Assembly: GCA_002238565.1 (NCBI GenBank)
Contig: MPMP01000016.1
Location: 1-64,000, forward strand
Direction: 5' to 3'
DNA from: Albidovulum sp. bin36
GTDB lineage: Bacteria > Pseudomonadota > Alphaproteobacteria > Rhodobacterales > Rhodobacteraceae
DNA length: 64,000 nt
The notes beneath the pieces are model-generated. The model was not told the origin of the DNA, did not search any database, and saw nothing but the letters and a program-made list of their open reading frames with translations. The position numbers and the translations under genes were made by a program. Below, in pieces: positions 46,911-55,668 of this stretch (its first letter is position 1; each line of letters begins with the position of its first letter).

Positions 46911-47452
46911 TATTCGCTAGTCTCCCAGTCGAGCGCCGGGCCGACGGTCTCCCGCAGCACGCGGGCGGTGACCGGTCCCGCGTGCCTAAGCGCCACTTTG
47001 CCGTCCGGGCCGACGACGAAAGTTTCGGGAACGCCGTAGACGCCCCATTCGATCGCCGTCCTTCCCTCGGGGTCCGCGCCGATCTCGGTGTAGGGATTTC
47101 CGAGTTCCTGCAGGAATGCCCGGGCGTTGGCGGGATCGTCCTTGTAGTTGACGCCGATGATTTCCATGCCGTCGCCCTTTAGCGATAGAAGCTGAGCGTG
47201 CTCGGCTCGGCAGGGCGCGCACCAGCTGGCCCAGAAATTTACCAGCCGATAGCCGCCGCCGTCCGGATCGATTCGATCCGGGATCGGCATGCCTTCGAAC
47301 GGCTCCAGTTCGAATCCGGGCGCGTTCCGCCCGACGAAGCTCGACGGCAAGCCGTCGGGGTCGTCGCGCGCCAGCCCCCAGTAGAATAGCGCTGCGATGA
47401 ACGCGAATATCGCCGGCGGCAGAATGGCCAGAGGAGCAAGGCGCCTATTCAT
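46910..47452 (-). CDS. ccmG: cytochrome c maturation thiol:disulfide oxidoreductase CcmG (DsbE)
   Basis: A 180-residue thioredoxin-like protein anchored in the inner membrane, which reduces apocytochrome c cysteines. A membrane segment is at about residues 9-27, followed by LPSSFVGRNAPGFEL, and the active site FWASWCAPCRAEH. ATG 47452 overlaps the ccmD stop by eight bases (ATGAATAG); an upstream TTG at 47464 is less likely. Confidence 0.95.
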   Translation of the reverse strand: MNRRLAPLAILPPAIFAFIAALFYWGLARDDPDGLPSSFVGRNAPGFELEPFEGMPIPDRIDPDGGGYRLVNFWASWCAPCRAEHAQLLSLKGDGMEIIGVNYKDDPANARAFLQELGNPYTEIGADPEGRTAIEWGVYGVPETFVVGPDGKVALRHAGPVTARVLRETVGPALDWETSE

Positions 47453-47603
47453 TCCGCTTCTCAAGGCTTCTTAGCTCGTTGAGCTTTCGGAGAGCGGCGG
47501 CGGAGGATGCGGCCGAAAGGGCGACGATTCCGCCGATTAGCAGAATTGTCGCTCCGTAGGCGGCGAGGACTTCAAATTGGTACTGTCCCAATTCAGCGAA
47601 CAT
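47445..47603 (-). CDS. ccmD: heme exporter protein CcmD
   Basis: A 52-residue small membrane protein between ccmC and ccmG. ATG 47603 overlaps the ccmC end (stop 47595-47593) by 11 bases, and the TAG stop overlaps the ccmG start. The sequence begins MFAELGQYQFEVLAAYGAT, has one membrane segment (about residues 15-34) and a basic tail RKLNELRSLEKR, all typical of CcmD, which helps release holo-CcmE from CcmC. Confidence 0.9.
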   Translation of the reverse strand: MFAELGQYQFEVLAAYGATILLIGGIVALSAASSAAALRKLNELRSLEKRNE

Positions 47604-48327
47604 CGGCATTTATCCTGGCGGCGATCGCGGCGGAATGCTGCTTCCTGATCTCCGTGCGGGTGCGAAGCAGAACCAGCGTGACGAATAGCAGGGCGAAACC
47701 CGCCATGCAAAGTAGCAATGGCACGTAGTAGGCATTGTGCACGTTCGTGTCCCTGTCAAGCGACAGCGAAGCGCCTTGATGAAGGCCCTGCTGCCAGAAA
47801 TTAACCGCGTAGCGCGAAAGGAATGCGAACACGGAGCCGACCATGCAGAGCACCGATGTCAGGTCGGCGGCGCGTTCCTTGTCGTCGACTTCATGCCACA
47901 GCGCGATATATCCGAGGTAGAACAGAAAAAGAATAAGAAACGAGGTAAGCCTCGGTTCCCATGCCCACCAGGTCCCCCACATGGGCTGACCCCAGATTCC
48001 GCCCGTAACCATCGCCGCGAGCGTCATGACGGCTCCGACCGGAGCTGCCGACTTGGCTGCTAGAACCGACACGCGGTGCCGTCGCACCAGCCAGATCAAA
48101 GATGCCGCCAGCATCATGATCCAGGCGTTGATCGCCATTAAGGCCGACGGAACGTGGACGAACAGAATTTTTACAGCCGATCCCTGAACATAGTCGGGCG
48201 GCGTGAAGAAAAATCCCCAGACCAGTCCGACCGCCAGCAAAGAAGCCGACAGCAGGGCGGTCGGCGCGAGAATCCTGCCGACGATTCGCACGAACCTCGC
48301 CGGGTTGGCAAACTCCCAAACGGACAT
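47593..48327 (-). CDS. ccmC: heme-handling protein CcmC with a WWD-motif substitution
   Basis: A 244-residue inner-membrane protein with six hydrophobic segments, which loads heme onto CcmE. The tryptophan-rich heme-binding motif reads WGTWWAWEPRLTS; the family form is WGxWWxWDxRLTS, so Asp is replaced by Glu. The flanking His residues on periplasmic loops (HVPSALMA and NVHNAYY region) are present. It lies 42 bases downstream of ccmB. Confidence 0.95.
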   Translation of the reverse strand: MSVWEFANPARFVRIVGRILAPTALLSASLLAVGLVWGFFFTPPDYVQGSAVKILFVHVPSALMAINAWIMMLAASLIWLVRRHRVSVLAAKSAAPVGAVMTLAAMVTGGIWGQPMWGTWWAWEPRLTSFLILFLFYLGYIALWHEVDDKERAADLTSVLCMVGSVFAFLSRYAVNFWQQGLHQGASLSLDRDTNVHNAYYVPLLLCMAGFALLFVTLVLLRTRTEIRKQHSAAIAARINADVR

Positions 48328-48369
48328 GTCGCCTCTATTGCCTAACGCGGCGCATTGGGCAAGAGCCTT

Positions 48370-49026
48370 TCACCTAAGGCTGTCGGCGAGAGCGCGCGCC
48401 GCGGCAAAGGGGGCAATGGCAACAGCCGTTAGCGTCGTAGCCGCCAGCAGCAGAAACGCGGTAGTATTCGAAGCGCCGGCGACGGCGAGCGCAATGGACT
48501 TTGCGCCGAAAACGAGCGTCGGAATCGACATGGGTACGACAAGCACGGACAGCAGTAATCCGCCTCTCTTCATTCCCGCGGTCAACGAAGCGCCGAACGC
48601 CCCTAGGGCGCTCAGGGCCGGCGTTCCGACGAGCAGGCTCGCTACGGCCCAGAAATATCCTTCGCCGGGCAAGTGGAGCAGCAAGCCGACGACGGGAGCC
48701 GCCGCCGCCAGCGGCAGTCCCGTCGCAATCCAGTGAGCGCAAATCTTGGAGCAAACGGCGATCTCCAGTGGCAGAGGGGAAACGGCGATGGCTTCGAGCG
48801 AGCCGTCTTCGAAGTCGATCGAAAAGAGCCTGTCCAGCGAGAGCAGGCTGGCAAGCAGGGCGGCAACCCAGATCATGCCCGATGCGACGGAAACTAGAAT
48901 CGCCGAGTCGGATCCGACAGCGAGCGGAACCAGCAGCGCAACGGCAAAGAAAAATGCCAGGGCATGCCCGAATCCGCCGCCGCTTCGCATCGCGAGCTTA
49001 AGATCTCGAATTACGAGCGCAATCAC
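48370..49026 (-). CDS. ccmB: heme exporter permease CcmB
   Basis: A 218-residue membrane protein with six hydrophobic segments that pairs with CcmA in the ABC complex releasing holo-CcmE. The N-terminus with RDLKLAMRSGG, LSLDRLFSIDFEDGSLE and SLLVGTPALSALGAFGASLT are characteristic. The start overlaps the ccmA end by four bases. Confidence 0.95.
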   Translation of the reverse strand: MIALVIRDLKLAMRSGGGFGHALAFFFAVALLVPLAVGSDSAILVSVASGMIWVAALLASLLSLDRLFSIDFEDGSLEAIAVSPLPLEIAVCSKICAHWIATGLPLAAAAPVVGLLLHLPGEGYFWAVASLLVGTPALSALGAFGASLTAGMKRGGLLLSVLVVPMSIPTLVFGAKSIALAVAGASNTTAFLLLAATTLTAVAIAPFAAARALADSLR

Positions 49027-49646
49027 GATTGAGGGCTTTCGGGAGCGGAGCGGACGCCGGACCGGAGCGACGGCTGGAATCTCGAAAGGTCCAGCTTTTT
49101 GGATTCGGGCATTTCGAATTCATGATGCGTCGCGACCACGGCGATGCCGCCATTGCGGCAATGGCTTCGAATTCGCGAGAGAATCGCCGCGGAGCCGTCC
49201 GCATCCAGCGAAGCGGTCGGTTCGTCCAAAATCCAAATTTTTCGACGGGAAATCCCGATCCGGGACAGCGATAGGCGCTGCTTCTGGCCGGCCGAAAGGC
49301 ATATCGCCCGAATGTTCCTGGCTTCCCATAAATTGAATGACTTCAATGCGTCGTCTGCATCGGCGGTTCCGAAAACGCTCGCCCAGAATTCGAGATTTTC
49401 GCGAGCGGTCATCTGGTCCTTGATCGCATTCGAATGCCCGATGAAAACGACTTCGTCCCTGTCGACGAAGATATTCCCGGTCGAAGGTCTGGAAATGCCC
49501 GCGAGAGTTCGAAGCAAAGTCGTTTTGCCGGACCCGTTGGGGCCGCGGACTATCAGGCAGTCGCCGCCGCCGAGGGCGAAGCCGACATCTCCGAAAAGCG
49601 TCCGCTCGCCTCGGCGGCAAGACACTGAATTTGCGCGCAGCTGCAT
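49023..49646 (-). CDS. ccmA: heme exporter ATPase CcmA
   Basis: A 207-residue ABC ATPase. ATG 49646 starts MQLRANSVSCRRGERTLF. Walker A GPNGSGKTT, signature LSAGQKQRLSLSR and Walker B WILDEPTASLD are present. It opens ccmA-B-C-D-G. ccmE, ccmF and ccmH are not in the window. It is divergent from acnA. Confidence 0.95.
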   Translation of the reverse strand: MQLRANSVSCRRGERTLFGDVGFALGGGDCLIVRGPNGSGKTTLLRTLAGISRPSTGNIFVDRDEVVFIGHSNAIKDQMTARENLEFWASVFGTADADDALKSFNLWEARNIRAICLSAGQKQRLSLSRIGISRRKIWILDEPTASLDADGSAAILSRIRSHCRNGGIAVVATHHEFEMPESKKLDLSRFQPSLRSGVRSAPESPQS

Positions 49647-49854
49647 CGACGCATGCACCTTTCCCGAACCGAGTGGAGATATTGGGCATAGCATATCCAA
49701 TGTAAAGGAATTGGTCGATAACGCGAATGCCGGTCCCCTCGGCGTTTTCGGGGTCGGCCGCAAAGGCCCGCGGCTCGCTGAATTTCTTGACCTGCGCCGC
49801 TAGCTGCTCCATATACCCGCGAGGAATTAGCCGCTAGGAAGCAGGAATCTTGAT
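49647..49854. promoter_or_regulatory. divergent promoter region, ccmA and acnA
   Basis: A 208-base gap between ccmA and acnA, transcribed in opposite directions. Both promoters must lie here, but no specific -10/-35 pair or operator was convincing by eye. Confidence 0.35.
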
Positions 49855-52554
49855 ATGAGTGCCAAGGTAGGAAGGGAAAGTCTCGTTTCGCGCGATAAAT
49901 TGGAGGTCGCAGGCACCGAATACGGATTTTATTCGATTGAAAAGGCCGGAAAATCAATGGGGCGGGATTTTTCGAGGCTGCCGGCGGTTTTGTCCGTCAT
50001 CCTGGAGAATCTGCTCCGTTTCCAGGACGGCTCGATCGTATCGGAGAGCGACATCGCCGCCTTTTCCGAATGGTGCGACAATGGCGGGCGCAATCCGAAG
50101 GAGATTTTTTTCCGGCCTTCCAGGGTTCTCATGCAGGATTTCACGGGTGTTCCGGCCGTCGTCGATTTGGCTGCAATGCGAGACGGGATCAAGGCGCTAG
50201 GCGGCGACCCCAATAAAATAAATCCTCTTGTACCGGTTGATCTGATCATCGACCACTCGGTGATGATCGACGATTTCGGCAATCCGCGCGCATTCCAGCT
50301 GAATGTCGACCGCGAATACGAAAGAAACTGGGAACGATATCAGTTCTTGAAATGGGGGCAGTCCACCTTCGACAATTTCCGTGTCGTGCCGCCCGGAACC
50401 GGGATTTGCCATCAAGTCAACCTCGAATACCTGGCGCAGACGGTTTGGACCGATACCGATAAGGACGGTCGCAGGATCGCTTTTCCGGACACGTTGCTCG
50501 GAACGGACAGCCACACGACCATGGTCAACAGCCTCGCCGTGCTGGGGTGGGGCGTCGGCGGCATCGAGGCGGAGGCTGCCATGCTGGGCCAGCCCGTATC
50601 CATGCTGATTCCCGAAGTTGTCGGTTTTCGACTTACGGGCGTCGCCACCGAGGGCACGACCGCGACCGACCTCGTTCTGCGCGTCGTCCAGATGCTCCGG
50701 GAAAAGGGCGTCGTCGGAAGATTCGTCGAGTTTTTCGGTCCCGGGCTGGAGTCCCTGCCACTGGCGGACCGCGCAACGGTCGCCAATATGGCGCCCGAAT
50801 ACGGAGCTACCTGCGGCTTCTTCCCGGTAGATGCGGAAACTATCAGGTATCTTCGGCAGACCGGACGCGACGACGATCGCGTCGCTCTTGTCGAGGCCTA
50901 CGCCAAGCGCAACCAGATTTGGCGCGGCGAATCGTACGACCCGGTTTACACCGATACGCTTGAACTAGATCTTTCGACGGTCGTGCCGGCGATTTCAGGC
51001 CCAAGGAGACCGCAGGATCACACGCCTCTAAATCAGGCATCGACGGCATTCGCAAATGTCGCATCGGACTATCGGCGGAGCAGGGGAGAGGTCGCCGCGA
51101 ACGCGGTGCCGGTGGCGGGCGAGGATTATACGCTAAAGGACGGATCTATAGTCGTCGCGGCGATAACGTCCTGCACGAACACGTCCAACCCCTACGTGAT
51201 GATCGGGGCGGGGCTGGTGGCGCGCAAGGCGAGGGCAAGAGGACTGGTCCCGAAGCCATGGGTAAAGACCAGCCTTGCGCCGGGCTCGAAGGTCGTGACC
51301 GAGTATCTGGAAGCTGCCGGGCTTCAAGACGATCTGGATGCGCTTGGATTCAATCTTGTTGGCTACGGATGCACGACGTGCATCGGCAATTCGGGTCCCC
51401 TCCAGCCGGAAATCTCGATAGCGATCGCCGATAGCGGCCTAGTCGCTGCCGCCGTGCTGTCCGGGAACAGGAATTTCGAGGGGCGCATTAGCCCGGACGT
51501 TCGAGCGAACTATCTTGCGTCACCGCCATTGGTCGTTGCGTACGCCCTTGTCGGAGATATGAACGTGGACATTTCCAGCGACCCGATAGGCGTTGACGGC
51601 GAAGGCGCCGAAGTTTTCCTAAAGGACATCTGGCCGACGCAAACGGAAATCGCGGAGCTGGTGGAAAAAACCGTAACCCGGCAGGCGTTCGTCAAGAAAT
51701 ACGCCGATGTCTTCCTCGGCGACGAAAAATGGCGAAGCGTGGAGACCGAAGGAGGTCTTACGTACAATTGGCCGGTTTCGTCGACCTATGTTCAGAATCC
51801 GCCTTATTTTCGGGGCATGTCGCCTGAGCCGGGCGAGATTTCGAATATCGAAAATGCTCGGATTCTTGTCATTCTCGGCGACATGGTAACGACCGACCAC
51901 ATTTCTCCGGCGGGTTCGTTCAAATCCGATTCTCCGGCGGGACGCTACCTTGCGGAGAGGCAGGTCGCGGTCAGGGACTTCAATTCATACGGTTCCAGGC
52001 GCGGCAATCACGAGGTCATGATGCGGGGCTCGTTCGCAAACATTAGATTGAGGAACGAGATGCTCGACGCAGTCGAAGGCGGCTTTACCATCGGACCCGA
52101 CGGCGAACTGGCTTCGGTATTCGAGGCGGCGATGGCCTACAAGAATTCGGGTACTCCCCTCGTCGTCGTCGGCGGCGAGCAGTACGGGGCGGGATCGTCC
52201 CGCGACTGGGCGGCGAAGGGAACGAGCCTGCTCGGGGTCAAGGCCGTCATCGCGGAAAGCTTCGAGAGAATCCACCGCGCGAATCTGGTCGGAATGGGCG
52301 TGATTCCGTTTGAGTTTACCGGAGGCGATTCCCGCAAGTCATTGAATCTAAATGGCAGCGAAACGATTTCAATTACGAATTTAAGCGATAATGTCGAGCC
52401 GCGCTCCATAGTGCCGTGCACAATCGCTTACGCCGACGGAACGACGCGCGAGATCGAGCTCAGTTGCCGAATCGACACGGAAGTCGAAATTGACTACGTT
52501 CGAAACGGGGGCGTGCTGCACTACGTGCTGCGGCAGTTTTCGAAGGCGGCGTGA
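49855..52554 (+). CDS. acnA: aconitate hydratase A
   Basis: An 899-residue [4Fe-4S] enzyme of the TCA cycle converting citrate to isocitrate, of the AcnA/IRP type. The three cluster cysteines are visible in AITSCTNTSNP and GYGCTTCIGNSG. DSHTTMVN, GDMVTTDHISPAG and GAGSSRDWAAKGT are the other signature motifs. Length is normal. Confidence 0.97.
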   Translation: MSAKVGRESLVSRDKLEVAGTEYGFYSIEKAGKSMGRDFSRLPAVLSVILENLLRFQDGSIVSESDIAAFSEWCDNGGRNPKEIFFRPSRVLMQDFTGVPAVVDLAAMRDGIKALGGDPNKINPLVPVDLIIDHSVMIDDFGNPRAFQLNVDREYERNWERYQFLKWGQSTFDNFRVVPPGTGICHQVNLEYLAQTVWTDTDKDGRRIAFPDTLLGTDSHTTMVNSLAVLGWGVGGIEAEAAMLGQPVSMLIPEVVGFRLTGVATEGTTATDLVLRVVQMLREKGVVGRFVEFFGPGLESLPLADRATVANMAPEYGATCGFFPVDAETIRYLRQTGRDDDRVALVEAYAKRNQIWRGESYDPVYTDTLELDLSTVVPAISGPRRPQDHTPLNQASTAFANVASDYRRSRGEVAANAVPVAGEDYTLKDGSIVVAAITSCTNTSNPYVMIGAGLVARKARARGLVPKPWVKTSLAPGSKVVTEYLEAAGLQDDLDALGFNLVGYGCTTCIGNSGPLQPEISIAIADSGLVAAAVLSGNRNFEGRISPDVRANYLASPPLVVAYALVGDMNVDISSDPIGVDGEGAEVFLKDIWPTQTEIAELVEKTVTRQAFVKKYADVFLGDEKWRSVETEGGLTYNWPVSSTYVQNPPYFRGMSPEPGEISNIENARILVILGDMVTTDHISPAGSFKSDSPAGRYLAERQVAVRDFNSYGSRRGNHEVMMRGSFANIRLRNEMLDAVEGGFTIGPDGELASVFEAAMAYKNSGTPLVVVGGEQYGAGSSRDWAAKGTSLLGVKAVIAESFERIHRANLVGMGVIPFEFTGGDSRKSLNLNGSETISITNLSDNVEPRSIVPCTIAYADGTTREIELSCRIDTEVEIDYVRNGGVLHYVLRQFSKAA

Positions 52555-52667
52555 TAGATGCCGGGGCGATGACCGTTCATAAGGGCGCTTTCCAGGCTAC
52601 TCGCGAAAAATTTACTTGTCTGCTGCCGCGAAGGGACGGATAGTATTCGAAACCCGAAGAAGGGGAC

Positions 52668-53654
52668 ATGCTGCCCATGCTCAGACAACTATTTTCAATT
52701 CTGGTGATCCTGGTCGCTTGGCCTAGCGTTTCCATGGCGGATTCCGAGCATCCGGGAAGGCCGATCGTAGTCGAGCTCTACACGTCGCAGGGGTGTTCCT
52801 CGTGTCCGCCCGCCGACAAGCTGCTGCATGTTTTGCGAAGCGACAAGAAGCGAAACATTCTGCCGCTTTCCTTTCATGTGGACTATTGGAATTCGCTTGG
52901 ATGGAAGGATGAATTCTCGAAGCCGGAATTCAGCGAAAGGCAAAGGAAATACGCCCGGCACAACGGCAGCCCAACGATTTATACGCCGCAGATGGTGATA
53001 AACGGTGAATACTTCGTCGTGGGCAGCAGAAAAAGCGAAGTTTATGGCATTATCGACAGAATTCGCGAAAACCGAGCCGCCGATTTCCGGGAAGCCGGAA
53101 TCGCCGCGCCGCCGCGGCTGATAAACTGCAGCGAAGGCGACTGGACGAAAATTATCTTCGATGGAAACCCGGAATTGCTGCGTACCAAGAATTATTCTCT
53201 TTACTATCTGAAAAAAAATATCGGAGATAAAGAGGTTAGAATAACCAGAGGCGAGAATGCGCGGCGCACGATTACATACGGGAACGTCGTGGCGAGCATC
53301 GACGAAATAAGCTGGTCCAACGAGACCGGCGTTGCAAGATTCCAGGCGAATTTCGACAGCAGTGACTTGGCGGGAATAGTTTTTCTTCAGGAGGACGGAT
53401 TCGGGCCAATTATCGATACCGTTGAAATCGCGGATACCGCGTGCGAGGAAATGGAGGCCAATGATAAATCCACCATGCAGCAGGCGGCCGATATCGCTAA
53501 ATACGCCCTAATTAATCCGACATATTCCGATCCTGTCGGCATCGGCTCGCTGCTAAGTGCCGTAGCCATGGATCAATCCTCGAATGAGCCCGCATACGGA
53601 TTTCCCGAAGCGGATTTGATAATCGAAAATGCATTCAACGCAATTCTGCCGTGA
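52668..53654 (+). CDS. DUF1223 family thioredoxin-fold protein with extra C-terminal region
   Basis: A 328-residue exported protein. A signal peptide (about residues 1-24, ending SMADS) precedes the DUF1223 domain with VVELYTSQGCSSCPPADK and SFHVDYWNSLGWKDEFS. The two Cys of CSSC suggest a redox role in the periplasm. DUF1223 proteins are usually about 230-250 residues, so the final 80 or so residues, with a DTACEEMEANDKSTMQQ stretch, are additional and not recognised. acnA with DUF1223 is a recurrent pair in alphaproteobacteria. Confidence 0.9.
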   Translation: MLPMLRQLFSILVILVAWPSVSMADSEHPGRPIVVELYTSQGCSSCPPADKLLHVLRSDKKRNILPLSFHVDYWNSLGWKDEFSKPEFSERQRKYARHNGSPTIYTPQMVINGEYFVVGSRKSEVYGIIDRIRENRAADFREAGIAAPPRLINCSEGDWTKIIFDGNPELLRTKNYSLYYLKKNIGDKEVRITRGENARRTITYGNVVASIDEISWSNETGVARFQANFDSSDLAGIVFLQEDGFGPIIDTVEIADTACEEMEANDKSTMQQAADIAKYALINPTYSDPVGIGSLLSAVAMDQSSNEPAYGFPEADLIIENAFNAILP

Positions 53655-53945
53655 GGCGCGATGATTGAATCAAAGCCGAGTTATTCGGACTAGCGTTCCG
53701 GCATGGGTAGCAAGACATAGCGAGATATTTGGGTTTTTCATCGTCGGCGCCTCGGGCCCGCAACTACAATGTCGAAGCGGCTGTCTAGTCGCAAGAGCAG
53801 CCGGAATCGAGTTTGCGAATCTCGCGTCAAATTGGCAGTATTTAAAACCTCGTTCTCGCAACCTGCTGAAATCCATGAGTTTTTAGGAAGAAATTCACCC
53901 TGCCCCTACAATTTCGAAAATTCTGTTGATCCCGGGCGGCGGAAA
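53655..53945. other. gene-poor stretch downstream of the DUF1223 gene
   Basis: About 0.3 kb with no recognised gene. A frame here contains GRNSPCP, which resembles the start of a SEC-C zinc motif, but the remaining ligands are missing. Confidence 0.4.
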
Positions 53946-54287
53946 TCAGCGTTCAATATGCGTTTCGGGAGATTGATCCGTGCCGGCAGGCTTAACCGCC
54001 CCGGCATCTTCATTTCCAATAGGCGGCGGAGTTCGCGACAGTACAATCCGGGCAGATGAATCGTGTGCCAAGTTTTGCCAAAGCGATTCAACGGGCCTTT
54101 CCGCCTTCCCGTACCGACTTGGGCAGATGGCGTAAGCGGTCGGGCTCGCTGTCAAAGACGTGGGTTCCGGTCCTTCAATGCCTTGGCCCGGAATCCACGT
54201 TCCCTTGGGCCAATCTTCAAATCGGGAAAGTGTCGCGGCCATTCCAATCGGGATGCTACCTGCTAGAGCCTTCCTTGCAAAAGTCAT
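53946..54287 (-). CDS. hypothetical protein, weak
   Basis: A 113-codon frame with a strong ribosome site, GGAGGA eight bases before ATG 54287, which is the only reason to list it. The product begins MTFARKALAGSIPIG and is not recognised; it is Pro/Ser/Ala-rich with no membrane segment. Codon use includes many A- or T-ending codons, unlike nearby metabolic genes. It sits in a region that also holds a gene remnant, so it may be a decaying or chance frame. Confidence 0.3.
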   Translation of the reverse strand: MTFARKALAGSIPIGMAATLSRFEDWPKGTWIPGQGIEGPEPTSLTASPTAYAICPSRYGKAERPVESLWQNLAHDSSARIVLSRTPPPIGNEDAGAVKPAGTDQSPETHIER

Positions 54288-54453
54288 TGCATCAGTCCTC
54301 CGAATGCCGCGCTTGCGAATGACTGGCCGGATTTGTCTATCGAGCTGCGCCCGCAATCAGGTATCGATTCCTACAACCATGCAAGCGCGCCGCGATTACG
54401 CGCGCAAATTTTTTGAGAAGCGCGAACCGGTGCAACGCCTCTGCACAAATCTT

Positions 54454-54597
54454 TCAGGCAGGTACGGCCTTGATCTTAAGAAGGTTTCTTTCGTCGCGTC
54501 CGCACGCCACGCCTATCAGGTAGATCGGCTCGCCGCGGTCGCGGTACTTTTCCGCATAGCCCGGTCGCGCAATCCGTCGCGCCGCGGCTCCGGCGTC
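54454..54597 (-). pseudogene. remnant of an AAA-ATPase-like/PD-(D/E)XK (DUF1703-type) protein, C-terminus only
   Basis: On the minus strand a frame ending at TGA 54456-54454 encodes GYAEKYRDRGEPIYLIGVAC followed by GRDERNLLKIKAVPA. This closely resembles, from memory, the C-terminal end of the PDDEXK_9 (DUF1703) nuclease domain that follows AAA-ATPase-like domains (pattern GYAEKYxxxGxPIxLIGVxF, xxERN). About 47 residues remain, the upstream part of the frame runs into the 3' end of the LysR gene with no domain preceding it, so this is a decayed fragment. Confidence 0.6.
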
Positions 54598-54653
54598 CAG
54601 TCGGAAGTGGTGGCGCGAAATCGGATCGGCCGATTCATCACGGATCCCCGGTA

Positions 54654-55532
54654 TCAGATTGCGGCGATCTGAAGCCTGTCCAGCGTTTGCAGCACGGAGC
54701 GCCGGACATTTTTTTTGGCGGCATCCGGTCGATGCAGTACGCCGACGGTGCGATAGATCGGCGGCGAGCCGAATTCCAGCAGGCGCAGCGGCGCCTTGGA
54801 AAGGCCGGATTCGCCTACGTCCGGAAGGACGGATGCGCCGAATCCGAGGTGAACCATTAAATGTATCGCCTCGATCGACTGCAATTCGGCTCGCGTGTCG
54901 GGATGCAAGCCAAGCTCGGCAAGCCTTTCCTCGATCATCGGCGCGACCCAGGCGTTGCGGTTGAATCTGATATAAGGGTGAGCGGAGAATATTTCCTTGG
55001 CCGTCGTCTCTCTGGACTGCAGCGGCGAGAGCACGACGATCTTCTGGCGCGACAATCCGTGCCAGGCAAAAATTCCGCTGAGCTTGCGGGGCTGATGCAT
55101 GAGCGCAAGATCGATTTCCCCGCGTTCGACCATCGCCATCAGGTTGCCGGACAGGTCGGAGACGACGTTAACGGTCAGGTTCGGGCGATCTTCTCGCAAC
55201 GCGACCAGGACCCGAGGCAGCAAATTCGTAAGCACGGAGGGAATCGCGCCAAGCCTCAGAACGTGCCTGTAGCCATGCGTTTCGTCGAGCGCGGCGCGCA
55301 TTTCTTCAAATTCGGCGACGATCGAGCTGGCGCGGCGTAGAGCGGTCTCCCCCGCCGCCGTCAGACGGGGCGGGCGCGTGCCGCGATCGAAAAGCTTCGC
55401 TCCCAGCGATCGCTCGAGAGCGGAAATCTGCATGCTGATCGCGGACTGGGTAATGTTTAGCGCGCCGGCCGCCAGCGCGAATGATTTGTAGCGTCCGATC
55501 GCGTCGAGCGCTCTAAGCTGGTGGATAGACAT
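54654..55532 (-). CDS. LysR-type transcriptional regulator, probable regulator of the sulfonate operon
   Basis: A 292-residue regulator. ATG 55532 has AAAGGGGG about five bases upstream. The N-terminal helix-turn-helix (RALDAIGRYKSFALAAGALN, then ITQSAISMQISALERSLG) is classical LysR and a substrate-binding domain follows from about residue 90. It is divergent from the TTT transporter gene with a 136-base intergenic region. By position it should respond to the transported compound or a downstream metabolite such as sulfoacetate or acetyl phosphate, but the ligand is not known. Confidence 0.92.
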   Translation of the reverse strand: MSIHQLRALDAIGRYKSFALAAGALNITQSAISMQISALERSLGAKLFDRGTRPPRLTAAGETALRRASSIVAEFEEMRAALDETHGYRHVLRLGAIPSVLTNLLPRVLVALREDRPNLTVNVVSDLSGNLMAMVERGEIDLALMHQPRKLSGIFAWHGLSRQKIVVLSPLQSRETTAKEIFSAHPYIRFNRNAWVAPMIEERLAELGLHPDTRAELQSIEAIHLMVHLGFGASVLPDVGESGLSKAPLRLLEFGSPPIYRTVGVLHRPDAAKKNVRRSVLQTLDRLQIAAI

Positions 55533-55668
55533 AAAATCCCCCTTTAAATTCAATTTATTTTAAGTAAATATAAAAATTTCGCAATTGTAATTTCGCATTT
55601 CTGAATTTATTCTGGGGAATATCACCAAATGAGCCGTAAATACGGCGACAGGTTCTAAGGAGGAAAAA
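55533..55668. promoter_or_regulatory. LysR/TTT divergent control region
   Basis: A strongly AT-rich 136-base gap. It holds an inverted repeat ATTTA-N7-TAAAT at 55553-55569, which fits the size of a LysR box, and a direct repeat AATTTCGCA at 55575-55583 and 55589-55597. A ribosome site AAGGAGG lies just before ATG 55669. Operator function is inferred from position and symmetry only. Confidence 0.5.

Noticed and set aside
53769-54059. Possible SEC-C zinc motif (GRNSPCP)
   Set aside because: The remaining Cys/His ligands and the surrounding consensus are missing; likely chance.
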